Assembly (NCBI GenBank): GCA_937877545.1
Contig: CALFJE010000151.1
Span: forward strand, 1-61,804
Reading direction: 5' to 3'
DNA length: 61,804 nt
Source: an uncultured Selenomonadales bacterium
Lineage (GTDB): Bacteria > Bacillota > Negativicutes > Selenomonadales > Selenomonadaceae
This document shows positions 7,804 through 15,686 of this stretch, one piece after another. A model generated the notes under the pieces. The model was given only the letters and a program-made list of their open reading frames with translations. It was not told where the DNA came from and ran no database searches. A program made the translations under genes and the position numbers. Numbering within the stretch: the first letter of the stretch is position 1; each line of letters opens with the position of its first letter.

Positions 7804-8312
7804 TGACTGACAAATTAAAACTTTATCTCCCGACCGCGCTGGTGCTGTGTTGTTTGATTTATTTTGGCGGCTCTGAAGCAGAGGCTGTCGGTGGGTACTT
7901 GGAAGGCTACGAAGAAGCAGATCCGAGACCCACCGGAGTCTCGTGGTGGTCGACGCTTGCCTACCTCTTCAGCCTGTTAGCCGTGTTCGCCGTCGTGTTG
8001 GTTATGGCTTATTTCGCCGCAAGATTTATCGGCGGACGTTTCAACGCGGCGCGTATGGCGGCAAGCGGCGGCAGAATTCTGGAAAATTTACCACTGGGAC
8101 CGAATCGCTCTGTCTGCACTGTTGAAATGGCCGGCAGGGTATTTTTGTTAGGCGTGACAGACCACAACATCAACCTGCTCGGAGAGATAACCGACAAAGA
8201 TTTAATCGAACGGCTCCACACGCAAGCCCTGAACTCGGGCGATATGTTCTCTCAAGAATTCGGCACGCTGTCGGATTTGGTAAGGAAAATTCCGCTGTTC
8301 AAAAGAAAATAG
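7803..8312 (+). CDS. fliO: Flagellar biosynthesis protein FliO, 169 aa
   Basis: FliO helps assemble the FliP ring of the flagellar export gate. The protein has an N-terminal hydrophobic segment that may act as a signal, a second membrane segment (about residues 41-66) and a cytoplasmic FliO domain (GGRILENLPLGPNRSVCTVE, then GRVFLLGVTDHNINLLGEI). The ATG at 7803 overlaps the cheY stop. Length fits the family. Confidence 0.85.
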   Translation: MTDKLKLYLPTALVLCCLIYFGGSEAEAVGGYLEGYEEADPRPTGVSWWSTLAYLFSLLAVFAVVLVMAYFAARFIGGRFNAARMAASGGRILENLPLGPNRSVCTVEMAGRVFLLGVTDHNINLLGEITDKDLIERLHTQALNSGDMFSQEFGTLSDLVRKIPLFKRK

Positions 8313-8323
8313 GGGGCATTTTG

Positions 8324-9841
8324 ATGAAAAATTTTTCTTCTATCCTCAAGACGGCGGGAGTAACTTTTCTGACAGCTTGCTTTCTTAACGCCCATGTTCA
8401 AGCGGCTCCTGCAAAAATTCCTGCCGATGCAGTCGAGTGGCGCGGGCATTCCTATTACGTTTATCCCGGTCGCTTCGCAACTTGGGAGGAAGCAAAACGT
8501 TTCTGCGAATCACTTGGCGGACACCTGGCTATTATTAATGATGACGCCGAAAATAAGCGCGTCTATGAAATCATGCGAGAGTTCGGGCATCTTGAAGCCT
8601 ATTTTGGATTAAGTGATACTTCAGGACATTGGAAATGGGTTGACGGAACAGCTCTTACTTATACAAATTGGGGCGTAGGTGAACCAAATAATCCTATGGA
8701 ACATTATGGAATGTACCATAGAAATTTGGGGGCTTACAAATGGAATGATGGTCTTTTCAATGGCGGAGTAGCAGATGGGACTTTCATCTGCGAATGGGAA
8801 AGCTCCAAACAAAACGACTCAATTGGACAAGCCGTGAATCGCGTCACCGTCGAAGGCACGGGCGCAAATCGCGACAGCGCAATTCGCGACGCGGCTCGTT
8901 ATGCGGTTGAACAGGTCGTCGGCGTGTATGTCGACGTGCGTTCTTTGTCGAAAAACTCCATACTTGCTTTGGACGAGATTTACACTAAAGCTCAAGGTTA
9001 CGTAAAAAATGTTACCGTCATTAACGAAAGCTATTCGGGCGGAAACTGCAACGTGACGGCGAATATTGAAGTAGATAACAATCCCGACGGACAGCTCATG
9101 AATCAACTCAGTATGATAATGATGCTGAACGACCCGCGAATTTCTGTTATCGTGCTGAAAGAAAATACTTCGCCAATCGAGCACGACAACATCTCCGAGA
9201 CGGCAATGAATGAGCGGCTTATCGATTTGGGATTTTCGCACGTCGTGGACGCCAATATCGTTTCCAATTTGCAAAACGCGGAGCTGTTGAACAACATCTA
9301 TAACGGTAAATCGTCCTTGAGCGGCGTTGGTGACAGTTACGGCACAGATTATCTCGTCCTTGGAAAAAGCCTTGTCGACATTATTCCCGCGTCGGGCGCG
9401 AACATGGGCAAAGCTGAACTGTCTGTCAAAATTATCAAGTTCGATACGGGCGACATCATCGGCACTTTCACAGTGGAAGGACAGGGCGCGGAGAAAATCG
9501 CCGCCTATGCCGAACGCAGGTCACTCAAAGCCGCCTCTTCAGAAGCCGCCAAAAAGCTGGAGGAGAAATTTAAAAAATTAAGTTCCGCGCCTATGCAAAG
9601 TATGCAAATCACGGTTAAAACTTCAAAATACGACAACATCGAGCAGTTGGTTAAAGAGCTTAAGTCAGTGCATGGCGTTCAAAACGTCAATGTGCGTGAG
9701 TATCGGAACGGTAGGGCGATTTTGGATATAGAATCTTCACAAAATCCAAGTTCACTCCTGCAAATCCTTAAGAAAAGTACCGCTTTGAAGTTTTCCGTTG
9801 AGGAAATTTCTGCCGCCGGTATGAAAATTGTTATCTCATAA
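8324..9841 (+). CDS. C-type-lectin/FlgT-like fusion, exported, 505 aa
   Basis: A signal peptide (MKNFSSILKTAGVTFLTACF, ending near HVQA) is followed by a C-type-lectin-like domain at about residues 38-165, with the expected WVDGTALTYTNWGVGEPNNP and FICEWE segments. Next comes a region like the N-terminal domain of flagellar assembly protein FlgT (AIRDAARYAVEQVVGVYVD), then a middle region (DYLVLGKSLVDIIP) and a C-terminal alpha/beta domain. FlgT-like proteins act in the periplasm around the basal body; lectin domains often bind glycans or proteins. The ATG at 8324 is favoured over the TTG at 8321. It lies between fliO and fliP. Function inferred only. Confidence 0.7.
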   Translation: MKNFSSILKTAGVTFLTACFLNAHVQAAPAKIPADAVEWRGHSYYVYPGRFATWEEAKRFCESLGGHLAIINDDAENKRVYEIMREFGHLEAYFGLSDTSGHWKWVDGTALTYTNWGVGEPNNPMEHYGMYHRNLGAYKWNDGLFNGGVADGTFICEWESSKQNDSIGQAVNRVTVEGTGANRDSAIRDAARYAVEQVVGVYVDVRSLSKNSILALDEIYTKAQGYVKNVTVINESYSGGNCNVTANIEVDNNPDGQLMNQLSMIMMLNDPRISVIVLKENTSPIEHDNISETAMNERLIDLGFSHVVDANIVSNLQNAELLNNIYNGKSSLSGVGDSYGTDYLVLGKSLVDIIPASGANMGKAELSVKIIKFDTGDIIGTFTVEGQGAEKIAAYAERRSLKAASSEAAKKLEEKFKKLSSAPMQSMQITVKTSKYDNIEQLVKELKSVHGVQNVNVREYRNGRAILDIESSQNPSSLLQILKKSTALKFSVEEISAAGMKIVIS

Positions 9842-9868
9842 ATACACGTCGGGGAAGTGTGATTCGAC

Positions 9869-10612
9869 TTGAATCGAAGTTGGTTTATAATCTGCGCGAT
9901 CGGCGTACTCATGACGAATTGCGCGGAGGCGGCACCGATAATCCCAAGCGTGAACGTCGAAGTCGGCACGGCGGAGACGCCCGAACAAGTCGCCTCGACG
10001 TTGCAAGTTATAGCCGTCTTGACGCTGGCAACAATCGCGCCGGGAATTTTGATGATGACGACCTCGTTCGTGCGAATCGTCGTGATAATCGGCTTCCTGA
10101 GAAACGCCCTCGCCACGCAAAACGTCCCGCCAAATCAAGTTATCCTGTCGTTGGCAATGTTCATGACGTTTTACATAATGGCACCGTATTGGTCGCAGGC
10201 GAACGATAACGGCTTGCAACCCTACCTGGCGGGGCAAATCACGCAGGAAGAGGCGATAGATAACGTCTTGGAGCCGATGCGCGAATTCATGTTCCGGCAG
10301 ACGCGGGAGGCGGATTTGGCTCTGTTCGTGAACTTAGCCGACGCCGAACGCCCCGAATCGCAAGAGGACGTTTCAACCTTCGTGCTGATTCCCGCCTTCA
10401 TGATCAGCGAACTCAAAACCGCGTTCCAAATCGGTTTTATGCTCTACGTGCCGTTTATAGTTATCGATATGATTGTCGCGACGACGCTGATGTCTATGGG
10501 CATGATGATGTTGCCGCCCGTCATGATTTCCCTGCCGTTCAAAATCCTGCTGTTCGTCATGATTGACGGTTGGCATTTGCTCATTCGGTCGATAATCGTA
10601 AGTTTCCGTTAG
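9869..10612 (+). CDS. fliP: Flagellar export gate protein FliP, 247 aa
   Basis: FliP forms the core ring of the export gate with FliQ and FliR. A signal-like N-terminus ends near ANCAEA, and the protein has four membrane segments and the conserved signatures VRIVVIIGFLRNALATQ and the C-terminal MMLPPVMISLPFKILLFVMIDGW. Translation starts at a TTG with GGGGAAG about eleven bases upstream. A broken methyltransferase gene separates it from fliQ. Confidence 0.94.
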   Translation: MNRSWFIICAIGVLMTNCAEAAPIIPSVNVEVGTAETPEQVASTLQVIAVLTLATIAPGILMMTTSFVRIVVIIGFLRNALATQNVPPNQVILSLAMFMTFYIMAPYWSQANDNGLQPYLAGQITQEEAIDNVLEPMREFMFRQTREADLALFVNLADAERPESQEDVSTFVLIPAFMISELKTAFQIGFMLYVPFIVIDMIVATTLMSMGMMMLPPVMISLPFKILLFVMIDGWHLLIRSIIVSFR

Positions 10613-10626
10613 CGGAGGTGTAAACG

Positions 10627-11170
10627 TTGAGATTTGAATCTTATGCGCAATATCTTGAGGATATTGGCGGAGATGCGCCCGCGTGACATTAACCTTTGCG
10701 TCGGCTTGGGCAGTGAGCGCGGCAAGCTCGAAATGTTTGAGGGCGGCATGGGTTCGACGTTCCTTGAAGAGTTTGCGGGCAAAGGTAACGCCAAACGTCA
10801 GCGCAATGTTTTGACGCTCTCGGAAGTATATGATAAATATTGCCCCCCCGAATCAGATATTCACTTTTGCAAAATCGACGTTGAGGGTTACGAGCGTCAG
10901 GTCTTGGAAGGCATAAAGGATTGGCGTAAATTCCGCCCGTGGATTTTTGCAATGGAGGCAACGCTCCCCGGAACGGGCATACCTTGCCATGACAAATGGG
11001 AGGATTTGTTGCTGGCGAATGATTACATCTTCGCGTTCCAATTCGCCATAAACAGATATTACATCGACGCGGAGCGGGAATATCTTTTGTACAACTTTGC
11101 AAAAATCAATCAGTTTGTCGCGCAGAATCAGATTGTAAAGATGAATATGACTCCGCTTAAGCTTAGCTAA
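10627..11170 (+). pseudogene. FkbM-family methyltransferase, internal deletion and frameshift
   Basis: After GGAGGTG (10614-10620), the TTG at 10627 opens a frame reading MRFESYAQYLEDI, a typical FkbM N-terminus, which stops at 10684-10686. The rest of the protein continues in another frame from RPRDINLCVGLGSERGKL to the end, including FCKIDVEGYERQVLEGI and RPWIFAMEATLPGT. The part that should hold the SAM-binding glycine motif is missing, so roughly 50 codons have been deleted with a frameshift at the join. A shorter product from the TTG at 10634 is possible but would lack the SAM site. It lies between fliP and fliQ. Confidence 0.75.
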
Positions 11171-11190
11171 AAATTTTTAAGAGGTGCGTC

Positions 11191-11460
11191 ATGTCGGGAG
11201 ATTTGGTAATTCAGCTGGGGCAAGAAGCGTTAATGGTCGTGTTGCTCGTATCCGCGCCGATGTTGGGCTTGGGCTTGACGGTCGGCTTAATGGTCAGCGT
11301 CTTCCAGGCAACCACGTCCATTCAGGAGCAGACGCTTGCGTTTATCCCGAAGATTATCGCGGTGTTCGTGGCGATTTTGATTTTCGGACCGTGGATGCTC
11401 CGAATCATGGTTGAATTTTTTTCGGGGATATTTGTAAATTTGCCGGCGCGTATCGGCTGA
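11191..11460 (+). CDS. fliQ: Flagellar export gate protein FliQ, 89 aa
   Basis: This small two-helix membrane protein of the export gate has the family pattern GQEALMVVLLVSAPML...GLMVSVFQATTSIQEQTLAFIPK. Length is normal. An AAGAGGTG site precedes the ATG. It stands between the broken FkbM gene and fliR and should be co-transcribed with both. Confidence 0.94.
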   Translation: MSGDLVIQLGQEALMVVLLVSAPMLGLGLTVGLMVSVFQATTSIQEQTLAFIPKIIAVFVAILIFGPWMLRIMVEFFSGIFVNLPARIG

Positions 11461-11485
11461 GCACTTTTGCCGGGAGGTCGACACT

Positions 11486-12280
11486 TTGACTGAAATTGAC
11501 TTGTACGACATATTTCAAGGGCAAGTGGCGGCGTTTTTGCTTGTGCTCACGCGAACGAGCGGCATTTTTTTTATTTCGCCCTTCTTCGGCAGCATGAACG
11601 TTTCAACGCGAATCCGAGCAGGCGCGGCGGTTATCTTCGCGGTATTGCTTTTCCCCGTCGTCTTGAAAATGTCCGTCATACACGCGCCGCCTACCTTGCT
11701 GATGTTCGCCTTTACCGTCGCCAAGGAGCTGTTTATCGGCTGGCTTATCGGCGTTATCGGCTACATTACCCTCGCCGCCGTCAATACCGCCGGCAAAATT
11801 ATGGACATGCAGGTCGGCTTCGCGGTCGTCAGCATGATGGATCCCACCACTCATCAGCAAACCGGTCTTATTGGAAATTTCCTCTACAACTTGACGATAA
11901 TTTACTTTCTGGTAACCAACGGGCACCACGTGATTATCGGTGCGCTCGCCGAAAGTTTCCGCGTTATCCCGCTCGATTCCATGATTTGGAACGATTCGCT
12001 CCCGCAACTCATGACGGATTTCACGGCGGGCGTCTGGCTTAACGGTATGAAAATCGCCATGCCCGTTACCTTCGCGATTCTCCTTACCAACGTCGGTATG
12101 GGCATACTCGCCCGCACTATGCCACAAATGAATATCTTCGTCGTCGGCATCCCCATGCATTTGACGATTGGCACGGGTATGTTGTCAATGGTTCTGCCCT
12201 TTTATCTCCTCTTCCTGGACGTGGTTTTTAATGAAATGTACACGCATATCACAATCGCCCTCAAAGCCCTCGCCCCTTGA
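11486..12280 (+). CDS. fliR: Flagellar export gate protein FliR, 264 aa
   Basis: FliR completes the FliP-FliQ-FliR export channel. The protein is strongly hydrophobic with about six membrane segments and shows the family signatures FLLVLTRTSGIFFISPFF, VGFAVVSMMDP and GMGILARTMPQMNIFVVGIP. It starts at a TTG preceded by GGGAGGT. Its 3' end overlaps the most likely flhB start by about 50 bases. Confidence 0.93.
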   Translation: MTEIDLYDIFQGQVAAFLLVLTRTSGIFFISPFFGSMNVSTRIRAGAAVIFAVLLFPVVLKMSVIHAPPTLLMFAFTVAKELFIGWLIGVIGYITLAAVNTAGKIMDMQVGFAVVSMMDPTTHQQTGLIGNFLYNLTIIYFLVTNGHHVIIGALAESFRVIPLDSMIWNDSLPQLMTDFTAGVWLNGMKIAMPVTFAILLTNVGMGILARTMPQMNIFVVGIPMHLTIGTGMLSMVLPFYLLFLDVVFNEMYTHITIALKALAP

Positions 12281-13367
12281 CGAGCCGAAAATCTTTGTCT
12301 TCGACCTCCAGCGTTTCGACGGCGAAAAGACCGAAGAACCGACCGCCAAGAAACGCTCCGACGCCCGCAACAAAGGGCAAGTCGCTCGCAGTCAGGAGCT
12401 GAATACGGCATTCGTCCTTTTGAGCGGCTTCCTTATCCTGCGCATTCTGTGGGAATATATCTACGTCAACGTTTCCGAGTACACCGCCTATTTGTATTCG
12501 CACCTGTCGCAGAGCACCTCCACCGAGGGCATAGGCGAATTGTTTATCGGTATCATGCTCCTGTTGGCGAAAACCGTTCTGCCCGTCATGTTCGCTATCC
12601 TAATCGTCGGGCTTGCCATTAACCTCTATCAAGTCGGCATAGTGCTTTCCACGGAGCGATTGGAGCCGAAACTCAGCAACCTCAATCCCATTAACGGCTT
12701 CGGACGAATTTTTTCCAAGCGGTCAATCGTCGAGCTGATTAAATCTATCCTCAAGATTATAATCATCGGCTATTTCCTCTACCTGTACCTCAAAGACCAA
12801 ATCCCGCTCATGCCGCATTTTATATTCTTCGACCTGCCGCATTCCCTGGCGACGATAGCGGATATAATCTTCACAATGGCGTTTCAAGTTATCGGCGTGA
12901 TAATGATAATGGCGGCGGCGGACTACTCCTATCAGAAATGGCAGACCACGCAGGATTTGAAGATGTCCAAGCAGGAAGTCAAAGACGAATACAAGCAAAT
13001 GGAAGGCGACCCGCAAATCAAGGGCAAGATTAAGCAGAAACAGCGTCAAATGGCAATGGCACGCATGATGAAGGAAGTTCCGAAAGCGGACGTCATCATC
13101 ACGAACCCGACGCATTTGGCGATAGCCCTCCAATACAAAAAGGGCATGGTTGCGCCGCTCGTCCTCGCCAAAGGTCAAGACCTTGTCGCCGAGCGAATCA
13201 AGCAAATCGCCCGCGAACATCATATAATTATCGTCGAAAACAAACCCGTGGCGCGTGCGCTCTATGAGGCTGTCGACGTGGGCGGCACCGTCCCCTCCGA
13301 GCTGTATCAAGCCGTCGCCGAAATTCTGGCTTACGTTTACAGAATCAAACATCGCCGCGTTGCGTGA
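12231..13367 (+). CDS. flhB: Flagellar export switch protein FlhB, 378 aa
   Basis: FlhB switches export from rod/hook to filament substrates by self-cleavage at NPTH, which is present (TNPTHLAIAL, Asn near residue 292). The conserved start EKTEEPTAKKRSDARNKGQ is preceded by FDLQRFDG, as in relatives. The exact start is unclear: no ATG, GTG or TTG lies in frame close to that motif, and the nearest in-frame ATG is at 12231, inside fliR, with a weak ribosome site. The frame remains open further upstream. Four membrane segments and a cytoplasmic tail are clear. Confidence 0.92.
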   Translation: MKCTRISQSPSKPSPLDEPKIFVFDLQRFDGEKTEEPTAKKRSDARNKGQVARSQELNTAFVLLSGFLILRILWEYIYVNVSEYTAYLYSHLSQSTSTEGIGELFIGIMLLLAKTVLPVMFAILIVGLAINLYQVGIVLSTERLEPKLSNLNPINGFGRIFSKRSIVELIKSILKIIIIGYFLYLYLKDQIPLMPHFIFFDLPHSLATIADIIFTMAFQVIGVIMIMAAADYSYQKWQTTQDLKMSKQEVKDEYKQMEGDPQIKGKIKQKQRQMAMARMMKEVPKADVIITNPTHLAIALQYKKGMVAPLVLAKGQDLVAERIKQIAREHHIIIVENKPVARALYEAVDVGGTVPSELYQAVAEILAYVYRIKHRRVA

Positions 13368-13384
13368 ATAAAGGAGGAATTTTA

Positions 13385-14101
13385 ATGAGATTCGTAAAGT
13401 CGTTTATGCTGATTGTTTTCACGTGGCTGATTTTATTTGCACCCGCGCAGGTGTCGGCGGACGCCACAACCGTTATCCTCGTGCGCCACGGCGAAACACC
13501 TTACAACAAGGTCAAACGCTATCAGGGGCATTTGGACATTCCGCTCAACGAGGACGGTATCAAGCAGGCTAAGCTCCTTGCCAAAAGCCTCAAGGATTAT
13601 CCCATTGACGTTTTCATTTCAAGCCCGCTCAGCCGCGCTTACGTGACGACGGAGACCGTCGCAAAGGCAAAGGGTATGACTGTTGCCTATACCGACGACC
13701 GCCTCAAGGAAATTGACTACGGCGATTGGGCGGGCGAATTCGTTGCCGATTTGCAAGTTAAGTATCCCGAAGAGTTCAAGCTTTGGCAGGAGCGTCCGTG
13801 GCTTATGAACTTCCCGAACGGCGAAAATCTTCGTGACATGCAATATCGCGGGCGGAAGGCTCTGGAGGACGCGGTTGCCAAATATCCCGGCAAAACCATT
13901 TTTATCGGGGCGCACAGTTTCATAAACGCGACAATCCTTTGCTCCGTCCTCGGCTTGGATACCGAACACTTCAAGCAAATCCGCCAGAATAATACTTGCG
14001 TCAACGTCCTGCGTTACGAGGACGGCGTTTGGCAAGTCGTTTTGCTCAATTCCGTTGCGCACCTGGGCAGCCTGACATCGGATACCGGTGTAATGAAATG
14101 A
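13385..14101 (+). CDS. Exported histidine-phosphatase family protein, 238 aa
   Basis: A signal peptide (to about APAQVSADA) precedes a phosphoglycerate-mutase-like domain with the catalytic RHGET motif (LVRHGETPYNK), the SSPLSRAYVTTE segment and the second catalytic histidine in GAHSFINATIL. It should remove phosphate from a periplasmic substrate that cannot be named. The ATG at 13385 has GGAGG eight bases upstream. It is inserted between flhB and flhA, and its stop overlaps the start of the symporter gene (ATGA), so the two are coupled. Confidence 0.8.
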   Translation: MRFVKSFMLIVFTWLILFAPAQVSADATTVILVRHGETPYNKVKRYQGHLDIPLNEDGIKQAKLLAKSLKDYPIDVFISSPLSRAYVTTETVAKAKGMTVAYTDDRLKEIDYGDWAGEFVADLQVKYPEEFKLWQERPWLMNFPNGENLRDMQYRGRKALEDAVAKYPGKTIFIGAHSFINATILCSVLGLDTEHFKQIRQNNTCVNVLRYEDGVWQVVLLNSVAHLGSLTSDTGVMK

Positions 14102-15675
14102 ATTTGTCCGACCAAAACATAGCCCGCGCCGCCGAAGACATTCAAGCATTCTTTGCGCGGGCACCGGTATCGCAACGCGATAAGCTGAAGATTCAGCTTG
14201 TCGTTGAGGAAACCTTTTTGCGTTGGCAAAAACATTTCGGCGCGGAAAAAGATTTTGAAGTTCAAACGCGTAACCGGTTCGGTTCGCCGCGAGTGTTGAT
14301 AAAAATCTGGGGCGACGAGTTCAATCCGCTTGAAAAGCCCGACGACGCCCTTGCGATATTGTCGGCGGAGGTAATGCAAAATCTGCTGGCATATGATGAG
14401 GCGCGGACGACTTACCGCTACCGCAACGGTTGCAACGAACTGAACATATCCGCCGCCAAGGTGCGCAAGCCGATTAAAATCCCCGGCGGCTCCGTCACAG
14501 TGGCGATTCTGATTGCGTTGGTTGCGTCGTTCGTCGTCAAGCAGTGCCCGCAAAGCGTTCAAGACTTCCTGCTGAACGGGCTGACCGTGCCGCTTCTCGA
14601 TACGCTGATGAAGTTAATCATCGCCGTCACAATCCCGACGGTCTTTATTTCGGTCGTGGCAAGTGTATGCGTCATGGAAAACGTTGCGGCGTTAAGCAAT
14701 ATCGGCTTCAAAGTGATTCGGCGGTTCCTCGCCCTCATGTCGCTGATAATTTTCGTGTCAATCTGCGCGTGCACGCTGTTTTTCCCCGTGGTATCGTTCA
14801 GCGGCGACGGTAACGTTTTAATCGGCGAAATTATTGCCCTGTTGCTGTCCGCCGTCCCGACAAATTTTTTTACGCCGTTCGTCGAGGGCAACGTCCTGCA
14901 AGTCGTCATGATAGCCACGTTTACGGGCGTTTGCGTCGTGATTTTGAATCAACGCGTCGCCGACTTGAAGCCGCAGATAAACGCGGTAAGGGATTTGCTC
15001 TTCAAGATGACGGAGCTGATTTTGAAAACCATTCCGCTTACAATCTTCCTTTGCATATTCAAAGCCGTCATGACGACTTCGTTCGCCGAACTGTTGGTCG
15101 TGTGGCGGGGCGTCGCGGCAAGCTACATAACCTATATCGGCGTCGCCGCCCTCCTGCTCGCGTATCTGAAGGCAAAATATAAATTGAGCCTAACCGACTT
15201 TTTCAGGAAGAACGCGCCGGTGTTCCTTATCGCAACGACGATGCTCAGCGGTACCGCGTCAATGATGGTGAACTTCGACGTTTGCAAAGAGAATTTGAAA
15301 ATCGACCCGAACCTGTGCGACTTTTGGATACCGCTGTCGCATACGCTGTTCTCGCCGGGCACCGTCAATGTAATTACGACTTGCGCGTTTATGGGCGCGG
15401 TGGTCAGCGACGCAACGATTTCAATCTCGCAACTGCTGTTGATTGCCTTCCTTGCAATTCAGTTGAGTATCGTCAATCCGAAAGTTTACGGCGGCAATAT
15501 CGCAGGCTTCACGATTCTTTTGACGCAACTGGGCTTTTCGACGGACGCTATCGGTCAAATGGTGCTCATTGACGTTTTCACGATAAACGCGTCCTCGCTG
15601 TTCGGCATGGTCGCCAGGAATTGCGAGCTTTACGACCTGTCGCATCAAGTTAAATTCTCCGCTACAATGGCTTAA
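14098..15675 (+). CDS. DAACS-type symporter with N-terminal soluble domain, 525 aa
   Basis: Residues from about 130 to the end resemble the dicarboxylate/amino-acid:cation symporter family: eight or so membrane segments, a conserved LSGTASMMVNFDVC region and the FSPGTVNVITTCAFMGAVV segment. The first 130 residues are soluble and contain QLVVEETFLRWQKHFG, which resembles the N-box region of GHKL/anti-sigma ATP-binding proteins; the ATP-binding glycine boxes are not obvious. The start overlaps the phosphatase stop. Both genes interrupt flhB-flhA. Substrate and any link to motility are unknown. Confidence 0.7.
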   Translation: MNLSDQNIARAAEDIQAFFARAPVSQRDKLKIQLVVEETFLRWQKHFGAEKDFEVQTRNRFGSPRVLIKIWGDEFNPLEKPDDALAILSAEVMQNLLAYDEARTTYRYRNGCNELNISAAKVRKPIKIPGGSVTVAILIALVASFVVKQCPQSVQDFLLNGLTVPLLDTLMKLIIAVTIPTVFISVVASVCVMENVAALSNIGFKVIRRFLALMSLIIFVSICACTLFFPVVSFSGDGNVLIGEIIALLLSAVPTNFFTPFVEGNVLQVVMIATFTGVCVVILNQRVADLKPQINAVRDLLFKMTELILKTIPLTIFLCIFKAVMTTSFAELLVVWRGVAASYITYIGVAALLLAYLKAKYKLSLTDFFRKNAPVFLIATTMLSGTASMMVNFDVCKENLKIDPNLCDFWIPLSHTLFSPGTVNVITTCAFMGAVVSDATISISQLLLIAFLAIQLSIVNPKVYGGNIAGFTILLTQLGFSTDAIGQMVLIDVFTINASSLFGMVARNCELYDLSHQVKFSATMA

Positions 15676-15686
15676 GGAGGTAAGTT

